Source: Zygnema cylindricum
Taxonomy: Eukaryota; Streptophyta; Zygnematophyceae; Zygnematales; Zygnemataceae
Direction: 5' to 3'
DNA length: 30,457 bases
Assembly (NCBI GenBank): GCA_037447655.1
Contig: JBBHKE010001194.1
Span: 64,001-94,457, forward strand
Shown one piece after another: positions 9,848-18,810 of the stretch (its first letter is position 1; the number at the start of each line of letters is the position of its first letter). The notes beneath the pieces are model-generated. The model did no database searches. It worked only from the letters and a program-made list of their open reading frames with translations, and was not told the origin of the DNA. The position numbers were made by a program, and so were the translations under genes.

Positions 9848-10228
9848 TCACAATATAGGTACGAAGCATACAGTACAATATAGGTACGAAGCATACAGTA
9901 CAATATAGGTACGAAGCATACAGTACAATATAGGTACGAAGCATACAGTACAATATAGGTACGAAGCATACAGTACAATATAGGTACGAAGCATACAGTA
10001 CAACATAGGTACGAAGCATACAGTACAATATAGGTACGAAGCATACAGTACAATATATGTACGAAGCATACAGTACAATATATGTACGAAGCATACAGTA
10101 CAACATAGGTACGAATCATACAGTACAATAAAGGTACGAAGCATACAGTACAACATAGGTACGAAGCATACAGTACAATATAGGTACGACGCATACAGTA
10201 CAATATATGTACGAAGCATACAGTACAG
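9848..10228. repeat. 25-bp minisatellite, about 15 copies
   Basis: Unit CAATATAGGTACGAAGCATA + CAGTA, with point variants (CAACATAGG, CAATATATG, CAATAAAGG, one GACGCAT). The copies are almost identical, suggesting recent expansion. The unit has no stop codon in any minus-strand frame and 25 is not a multiple of three. All three minus frames therefore stay open and cycle, giving repeated CMLRTYIVLYASYLYCT peptides that are not genes. If the F-box gene has the upstream exon, this array is inside its intron. Confidence 0.97.
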
Positions 10229-10268
10229 TACTGTACAGTACACCCGTGTATCGCTATTAGACTATTAG

Positions 10269-11069
10269 GGTAACCTTCCATCAGGCGAAAAGTGGGGTTG
10301 TTTACTGGAGAAAGTACCCTTCCGTATTAAGCCGTACTTTTTTTTTTTTTTTTTACAAAATATGTTTACTAAAAATTCGTTGAGATTCTCCAGAGTTCTT
10401 GGAGAAAAACACCACCGTCCGATTTTCAATTTTCGACGCAAACGCTTCTTGTTTTCAGTACGTAGCTAGTCTCCTCCGACTGTCCTCGGGAGGAGAGTTT
10501 GTGATTACTGGACGCGTGTTTTGTTCCACTTGTAAAGTCAGAGTCGATCCACGACAGACGTGAAGCAATAAACTTACATGTGGCAAATGAAGTGTACCGT
10601 GTGACATCAAAGCCAGCCTGTTCGACGACAAAAAAATCTTGGTTGTATAGCCATTGTTCGACGACAAAAAAATTTGGTTGTAAGATATCCTGTGACGTCT
10701 CCTTCATAAATGTGCGATACAACGATTCGCGTTCAAATGGTACATTCTTGGACATTTGTACAAACTTAAATTTTGCAACGGTTTTCGTGGCCGTTGATAC
10801 CACAACAACCCTAAGAACGTTCAGATTGTACATTAGCGTGACGCTACTAGATATTTTAATCGGCGCCTGCCCGTACACATACGCAGCTTCGATTTTGTCC
10901 TTTTGGAAATGATGATTATTCCCGGGCAGCTCATCAGGTCCTACGTGGTACCAATCGCAATCTAACACCTCATTCACTGGCACGACCTGATGGAAGGGTG
11001 TTACAAATATTACTGCCAGTAAACGTGTTCGTACGATTACTGGGAACGCCTGATGGAAGGTTACCCTCG
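10269..11069. repeat. Perfect 21-bp inverted repeat enclosing an open frame
   Basis: AGGGTAACCTTCCATCAGGC + G at 10269-10289 is repeated exactly in inverted orientation at 11049-11069. A shorter third copy of CCTGATGGAAGG lies at 10986, offset 63 bases from the right arm. No clear target duplication flanks the pair, so this could be a nested element or a local inversion product. Confidence 0.6.
10426..10983 (-). CDS. Orphan open frame, possibly an upstream exon of the F-box gene
   Basis: A stop-free minus frame runs from about 11087 to 10426; from the GTG at 10983 it gives 185 codons of ordinary, non-repetitive composition (for example LDCDWYHVGPDELPGNNHHF and VTLMYNLNVLRVVVVST). I do not recognise it. 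It carries two in-frame internal duplications: FFVVEQ repeated 12 codons apart, and TFHQ/PFHQ 21 codons apart. A strong donor CAT|GTAAGT at 10578/10577 is in phase with the acceptor at 9779 of the F-box frame; joining would give ...YTSFAT-L-KDKPPEEK. No good ATG is seen near the beginning. It lies inside a putative mobile element, so it may instead be element cargo or a decayed gene. Confidence 0.35.
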   Translation of the reverse strand: MPVNEVLDCDWYHVGPDELPGNNHHFQKDKIEAAYVYGQAPIKISSSVTLMYNLNVLRVVVVSTATKTVAKFKFVQMSKNVPFERESLYRTFMKETSQDILQPNFFVVEQWLYNQDFFVVEQAGFDVTRYTSFATCKFIASRLSWIDSDFTSGTKHASSNHKLSSRGQSEETSYVLKTRSVCVEN

Positions 11070-11521
11070 GTGTTGAAATTGTATATATCTAGGTTACAGT
11101 TATACGCCGCCGCGACATTGCATCAGTTCCGTTCATTTACTGAAAATATGATTTTCCACACACGAATTTGTTTGTCGTTCACACTGTTGACAATACGGTT
11201 GTTGGTCTAATAAGTGCGAACGTATTTTTTTAGGTCCCGGATTGAACCCCTTCTAAGACCGCACATTCTCATGCGTTCGCGGCGATTAAACGTAATAAAT
11301 TGTACCTTTTTACTTTAAAAAAGTACAATTATGTACGGCCTGACACTATCCGTACACCACACTAATTAAAGGATGACGTACATCCGTTTTGTACAGTACC
11401 TGAAAATTAACTCAAAATAGAGTACAGAAAAAAATAGAATGAACTACGCTAATGGAGAATAATTTCAAAAAAAAACGGGACGGAAATAGTGTACACAACG
11501 CTAATAACGATTGGCGGTGTA

Positions 11522-11803
11522 GTTGTCCAATTCGTACGGATTTGGCCTTTTTTACGATTTTTACGTAGTATTCGTCGATTTCATCCTTTTCGTAAATTTC
11601 GTATAGTTTTCGCTGTACTATGTACGAGAGTGTACGAAAACTGTCCTCTCAAATCCTAAAAAATCATAGAGCGTACGAATAATACACGGAAATGCCCGTA
11701 AATGTACGAGAAATTACGGATAGAAAGTTTAATATATCGTTCGATGCGAATGGTACGTAGTATTCGCGCGTTCGTTTCGTGCGTAATACGCGAATCGGAC
11801 AAC
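11522..11803. mobile_element. Second TA-flanked inverted-repeat element, 282 bp
   Basis: Left end GTTGTCCAATTCG and the complement of the right end GTTGTCCGATTCG form a 13-bp terminal inverted repeat with one mismatch. TA is present at 11520-11521 and 11804-11805. The interior is strikingly rich in TACG words. It abuts the right end of the 10241-11519 element and shares its TA. Confidence 0.6.
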
Positions 11804-11805
11804 TA

Positions 11806-12689
11806 TGGTACGAAGAACTACGCGACAAACAACGTGACGACAGCATGAATCAAAAACTTTTGTAACAAAATGTCATTTTAACAAACACGCCTACTACTGT
11901 ACACGAACATATTCGAAAAATCGGTGAGCCACACTAAATGTTGTGTACTAAATTCTCAACTTTCTGTTCGAAGTTTCTCGTATTTCGAATGATGATTTGT
12001 ATTTCCTTTTTTGGCGAATGTTTTTTGTAACATATTTCTGTTGTATGGAGTACTTGACATGTTGTACGGAGTATTTGACATGTTTTTTAAATGAGTTTTA
12101 TGTTTATAAGTTTATATATAAGTTTTAAGTTTCTGGTTTATAGTGGATGATAATACTCAGGGAAACCGCGTAATGTGGTCGGAAAACATATTATAACTTA
12201 ATAAGTATGTATTCAATCAAGCTGCAATACCCTTTTTCTTTTTTATTAAACGTAAAAATTTTCTTTGAGATAGTTTTCTTTTTCTTTGAAAATTTTCTTT
12301 GCCTTGAAAATGGATGCATTGGTCCTTTTTAAATGAATTTTCTAATTTTGGATTGGATGCAAATTTCGGAAGGGAGAGGATCTTTTTAGGGCAGCGAGAA
12401 ATTAATACCAGCTTAGAATGTAGAGATTTTTTTTATTTTTTTTAAGTTTTTTTCTTTTTTCTTTTTTATCTTTCTACCTTTATATATCTTTATTATTTAC
12501 GACAGAAAATGACAAAAGAATGTTTTTTCTTATTGTTGCGATTTGAGTTCTACTCCGACCAAAATAGCCCAAAAACCTTTAAAGACCACACATTTCATTA
12601 AAAGGACAAAAAGACAAAAAGACAAAAAGATACAAAAAGAAAATTATTCGCGATGACTCCCGTTATGGTAATAACCGATCAGGCAATAA
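11806..12689. other. AT-rich spacer downstream of FolC
   Basis: No supported gene. A 21-bp direct repeat (GTTGTATGGAGTACTTGACA + T, second copy with two changes) occupies 12040-12081, and ACAAAAAG units repeat near 12600-12635. The remainder is A/T-rich, with runs of T near 12420-12480. Confidence 0.5.
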
Positions 12690-12809
12690 ATGACGATATT
12701 GATAATTGAACAATACCTACTGCTTTTTTCTTCATCGGTCACGAGATAAACACCTTTATCACAATTAATTGAAAAAAAAACGTACATGCGAATAAATTCC
12801 CAAATTTCC

Positions 12810-15800
12810 TCATTTCCTCCTTCCCTCATTTCCTCCCTTCCATTCCTCTACAAGAGTTAACGCTCCTCCGACTAAATGCAACGATCCCGTTATTGCCAAC
12901 ACTACTCCTCTATCCTCTTTATCCTCTTTATCCTCTCTATCCTCTTTATCCTCTTTATCCTCTTTATCCTCTCTATTTCTGAACCTCCTCACTGCTTCCC
13001 TCACAGCCGTCTCCAGATTCGCTGCTGACTTGACAGAAATCCTCTCTCTCCCTTCTTCTCCCTCCCCGCCCTTCAGAGCCTCCACCTGCCTTAGAAATAT
13101 TTCTTTTAGAGCTTCCCGGTCCATGCTCCGTGCACACCCTCCCGCTATTGGGACTTGTGACGTGACAACCAGACTCGGGCGAGCATCTGGCGACATTAAA
13201 GAAAAGGAATAGTAAGTAAGACAAAAGAAAAATGAAAAAAGAATAAAGAAAAAAGAGAGAAAAAAAAAGGAACAACAAAAAAAAAAGAAAAACCGAGCTA
13301 TTTGAACTTGAGAAGTGACAACCAGACTCGGGCGAACATCTGTCCATACCAAAAAAAACGAATAGCAATAAAGAAAAAAGAAAAAAGAAAAAAGAAAAAA
13401 GAAAAAAGAAAAAAAAGAAAAAGGGACAACAGCAAAAAAAAGAAACCGAGCACTTGGTTATAAATTAGAAAAGTCACGATAACACTCGGGCAATAAAAGG
13501 AATATCGAACGAAGAGTGGTGGAAAGAAGAAAAAAACTAAGGTACTTGGTTATAAGATAGAAACAACCAGACTTAGGGACTCATCTCCTCACACCGAAAA
13601 AAGGAATAGAAATAAAGAGAAAAGAACAAGGAACAAGAAAAAAAGAAGACACCGAGGCACTTGGCCACAACAAGACTCGGACGAGCATTTACACTCACTA
13701 ACAAACGAGAGCAAAAAAAAAAAAAAAGGAAAAGAAACGAGTCGCAAAAACTATAGTCATTTGTTACCGATATATGTTCACCACAGAAAATCGGCCGACG
13801 AGGGTGAAAGTCACAAACCACAAACAAAGAAAAAGAGAACAAATAAAAAAACAGAAAAGAAAAAAACACAGAAGGACTATCCCGACGAATAAAAGTAGGA
13901 AAAAAAGCAGAAGGTAATATTGCGATGAATATCAGTAAGAAAAATAGAAGAAAAGTACTTTTTACAGCGAATATAAACAAATTAAATAAATAAGTTAAAT
14001 AAATAAATTAAATAAATAAATTAGGAATGTGACCATAAGACTGACTCTCACCCTTAAGAATCGAAGCTGCGAAACCGGAGTGGTCCTTATCCTTCGCCAT
14101 GGCTACCACTATCCCAAGCTTATTTTTCGGGAAAAATTCTCGCAAAGTTCTCGAAAAAGCTTCGGCTGAAGCGACAGTATGAGCTGCAAGTAAGGGACAG
14201 AAAAGGGACAGACTCGTAAACCTACAACTTTTCAGACTTTCAACCTTTTCAACATTTCAAATTTTCCATTTTTCAATGCTGCAATTTTTCAATTTTTCAA
14301 CCTTCCAAACTTTCAAATTTATTAACCTTTCAGCCTTAAACTTTCGACCTGTCAACCTTTCAACCTTTACATTTCAGCCTGTCTTCACATACCTGAAATA
14401 AAATAAAAAGAAAAAAAGAAAAAGAGAAGAGAAAAGAAAAAGGAAAAAGAAAAAAGAAAAAAGAAAAAAAAAAGGAATGAAAAGCAACGATACACACGTA
14501 CCTCCATCCAACACCACTGTCATATTGACACCTGTCAACTTCCTCGCCTCCTCCTCCGATAGCAATTGGAACCTTCCAGGAAGGCGGGCCTCCGAGAGGC
14601 CCGTCACGATCGCCTGGTCGCTGATAGACCATCCTACAGAGGAAACCCTTATCTCAATTTGCCAATTTTCCTCGCTTTTCTACATTTGTAGGCGCTTATA
14701 AACAAAATCTTTTACAATTACACCCTTACCACTGTCTCTTTGTCCATACTCTCTAAAAGGAGAGTGCTTTTTCAAGCGTTTTTCTGTGCCCAGTCTCTCC
14801 TAGTTTCAATTTTATTTTATTTTATAAAACTGAAACCTGAAAAAAACTTAGTACTTGAAACGCTTTTTATAGAACTTGCCTCGTTCTCGAAGGAGAAGAG
14901 ATGTCAAAATAGCGGTGGAGGCATTTCGAGTCTGATGGGCTCCCAGAAGACCGAGACGGACATCCCTCCATCGCAAAGACTGTCTCCCACAAAAAACAGT
15001 TTCCTCCCTCTCATTTCTCTCCCTCTCACTTCCCTTCCACTTATTTACGAGAGAAAATGTTTATCACTATTTAGAGTAAAAAGAATAATGAGTGTTATTG
15101 CGGAATTAGAACTAAATACAAATTTAACGTTAGAGCATCTGGTAGTTCGTTTCCCACTCCTAGTATAAGAATGATTTAACACTATTTTGTGAACTTTTGT
15201 CAAAAAAATGAATGACCAAATTTAATGTTGATGTTGCTAAAAACAATGCCCAATTGTAGCCTTTATGCTCTTTTTTAGAAAGAAAAATCCTTATTCTTTT
15301 AAAGCAAGAAATCCGGCATTAAAAGTTGTCAATGTGGCACCTCCCATCACTATTTCTGTAAATGAATTATTATCGTTAAAGAAGAAATAATATAAACATC
15401 ACTACTTAATGGTTGGTAAACATGGGTCATTTTCAGCAGCATACTAAAATAGTGTTATTACCACTAATGTACGGTTTCTGGATTTAAAAAAAACCCGCGA
15501 CAAAAAAATATTTTAACTCTAATAGTGACGAAAAAAAGTCAACTCACCTCTCGTATTCGAGGTCCTACCTGACTTTTACTTTCTCTCTCATACAAATTTC
15601 TTTTCGAAACCTCCTCCTTCAAAGAGTCGAGAGTCTCTCCGGGGATCACGAGATCACCGCATTCGAAGATACCATTATTGTCTCCTCCCAACTGTCCCTC
15701 TCGGCCCTCCCAGCACAGAAACGGAGGCGCCGCATGGAACACCTCCACTCCTAACCGTACCGCCTCCGACCGTACCGCTGCCTCGGCCTCGACCTCCGAC

Positions 15801-15851
15801 TGCTCTGAAAGGACCAGCTGCACTGCACCCAACCCAGGCACTCCCAAAGAC

Positions 15852-15896
<45 letters not shown>

Positions 15897-18596
15897 AACT
15901 CCTCTCTCCCTCTATAAATATACCAATACCTCTGTCTCTCCCTCACCCTCTATATAGATAGACAGACAGACGGATAGGGGGGAGGGGGAGGGGGAGGGGG
16001 AGGGAAGCGGTGGGGGAAGCGCGGGGTGGGGGGAGACAGAGACAGGGGCACGGACATAGACAGGGACAGGGACAGGGACAAGGACAGGGACATGGACAGG
16101 GACAGATACACAGAGACAGATACACAGGGACAGATACACAGAGACAGAGACTTTTAGCAGAGACAGAGAGACACAGACACACACACAAGAAAAAAAAAAA
16201 AACCTATATCGTGCCCAAGTTGAGCCACAAAAAAATCCCACAAAAACTACCAGGAAGTCCTAAACCACCACCAGTTTTATGTTTTCTTTTCCTGTACCGG
16301 ACAGCCTTCCTTCAGTATTCCCGCCTTCGCCTTAGCAATGGCTTCCAAACTGTTTCCCAAAACCTCCGAGTGCTCCCATCCCAGACTGGTAATACAGGCA
16401 ACCGCCAGAGAATCCCGAGGAATGACATTTGTCGCGTCGAGAGTTCCCCCGAGACCGGTCTGCATCGAGCATCACACCGTATTTAGTGAGGATAAGCTCG
16501 GGATGAAAACTTTTTTACCTTCCTTCATTTCTCAACCTGTTCCATTATCAAATTCTGAACCGGGATATAGATGATAATTTACGTTTTGCAGGTGGTATAT
16601 ATACCCCATTTAGTGAGGATAAACACAGGCGAAGGTACACTGCACATCACTATTTCTGTGAATAACACTAACTCGATCGAAACTTTTCTCGGCCGATAAT
16701 CATAAAATTCTGTTAATAACACTGTTTAAGAGTTTGGACTACAATACGCCATATCTACGGACACTAAATTTGTACAGTACATTCTATTCCCCTTTTACTT
16801 ATAATTCCTTTACATTAATAGCAATAGCCAGTACAGATAGGCTTCAAAACTTTGCCCACTTTCTCTATTTCTCAATCTGTTCGTTCCCCAGATTCCGGAA
16901 CGGGGATATGGTGATAAATATGGTGGTAAGTTTACCCTTAATAGAGGTATTATGTGGAGGTACATATAATAATGTGATAGCTTTATTGGAAAAATCGCAG
17001 CGACAGAAAAACAAATAGTGTGGATCATATTGTCTGTGTGTGGGAAGAAATAGAAGATCAAAAGTCGAGGGAAAAGAACAAAGAAAAAATGAAAGAAAAG
17101 AGAAAAACAAGCCACATTTTACTTTTTATGAAAGATGACAAACTAAAAATAAATAAAACAGAAAACGGACAATCGGAAATAATGGAGAAAGAGACGCAAA
17201 ACTGGAACCAATCCACAGTATCAGAGACTTTCACAAAAATAGTTGAAAGGTCCACAAATAAAAACCTTATAATAAAAAGTTTACCTCCACCACAGCGACA
17301 TCCACTTGTTCCGAAGAGAAGTAAGAAAATGCCAAGGCAGTCAGAACCTGCAGAGCGGGAGGGCAGGGAGAGGGAGGGGCAGGCGAGGCAGTCAGAACCT
17401 GCAGTTGACCACCGTAAAACAGCAAAACAATAGCCTATGCGGGAGAGGGAGAGGGGAGAAGGAGGGATAGAGGAGATGGAAGAGGGAGAGGGAGAGGGGG
17501 GAGGGGAGAGGAGGTGGACCATTTCTAAACCATCTATGGAAAACAGGAGCCCAAATCAAAGGTTTTCCATAAATCATTCATATCTCTACTTCTGACGTCA
17601 AACTTCCTCTTCCTCCTTATTCTCCCCCAAACCATCATCTGTTACCTCCCTTACAAGTTCAAAACCTAAACGAACACAGAAATTAAAATTAAAATTTAGA
17701 AATAAAAAGCACCCGTAAACTAAATGCATTTATTTTCTAAATGTTCCTCAAAATTAAATGCCCAAAAAAAACTAAATGATGGACCTCGACTCTAAATAAT
17801 AAATAAGTATCGTAAGTTAAAAATGCACCTCAAAATGTGTCAGTTGTCCCTTCTCCTCCTCGAGTGCCAGGTGGACGTCTCTCTCGTGCCGCCCAAAAAC
17901 GGCGTCCAATTCTTGAGCCGCCACGTGGCGCCCTGACGGCCCTTGGATTCGCTCCAAAAGACATCGAACATGTGGGCTGCAAATGGAGACGAGAGAGAGG
18001 ACCAGAGAGAGGACGAGGGAGAGGACGAGGGAGAGGACGAGGGAGAGGACGGGGGAGAGGACAGGGGAGAGCACATTTACAAATGGATGCCCATTCACTG
18101 GAAACATCACTTATAAAGGAATTTCTATACATTTACATGAAGGTGAATGGAAAAGAGTTGGGGTGGGAGTGGGGGTGGGAGTGGGAGTGTGGTAATGGGA
18201 ATGAGGAATAGATGGGAGAAGGAATGGAATGAAGGAATTGAATGGAATGAATCGAAATAAAAATGGAATTTGGGAGATTGGTGTTTCAGTGAATCGAAAA
18301 GTGAAAGTGTGAAAGTAAAGACCAGGCTTCAGTGGGAATGTGAAAGCTGTTAATGCGAAGAACCAGTTATTCAGTTGAAAGTCACTGAGGAGGTGGCATT
18401 TAAAGACCATCTTAAAATAAAACACTTCCTTCTTTGAAGTTTAAGTGGATAAAGCCCAAAGGTATACTCCTTCTTCGCTATGGAATTAAACATTCTTTCC
18501 ATGGACACATTCAAAACGTTATCTGTCATTCACATATATATATATTAATAATGTATATAATATTAATGGTAATATATATATGTATATCGCCCTATA

Positions 18597-18674
<78 letters not shown>

Positions 18675-18762
18675 ATAATATATATATGTGTATATATATG
18701 TGTATATATATGTATATGTATATATATGTGTATGTATATATGTGTATATATATATGTGTAAA

Positions 18763-18810
<48 letters not shown>

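Larger units (their letters stand above)
10241..11519. mobile_element. TA-flanked element related to the 536-bp element, about 1.28 kb
   Basis: The left end CACCCGTGTATCGCTATTAG and the complement of the right end CACCGCCAATCGTTATTAGC match the terminal repeats of the 6195-6730 element. TA flanks both sides (10239-10240, 11520-11521). About 200 bases inside (11225-11440) align in the opposite orientation with 6300-6480, sharing GTACGGAT(A/G)GTGTCAG(G/A)CCGTAC and CGCATGAGAAT(G/A)TGCG blocks. It is longer than its relative because it contains the 10269-11069 segment with an open frame. No recognisable transposase. Confidence 0.65.

Noticed and set aside
9848-10228. Possible CRISPR array
   Set aside because: Units are contiguous with no unique spacers, and the genome is eukaryotic.
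9769-10281. 170-codon minus-strand frame with CMLRTYIVLYAS repeats
   Set aside because: Translation of a 25-bp minisatellite with no stops in any minus frame.
11225-11300. tRNA-like or SINE B-box look (GGGGTTCAATCCGGGACC on the minus strand)
   Set aside because: The related element at 6440-6470 does not conserve the box, and no cloverleaf could be formed by eye.
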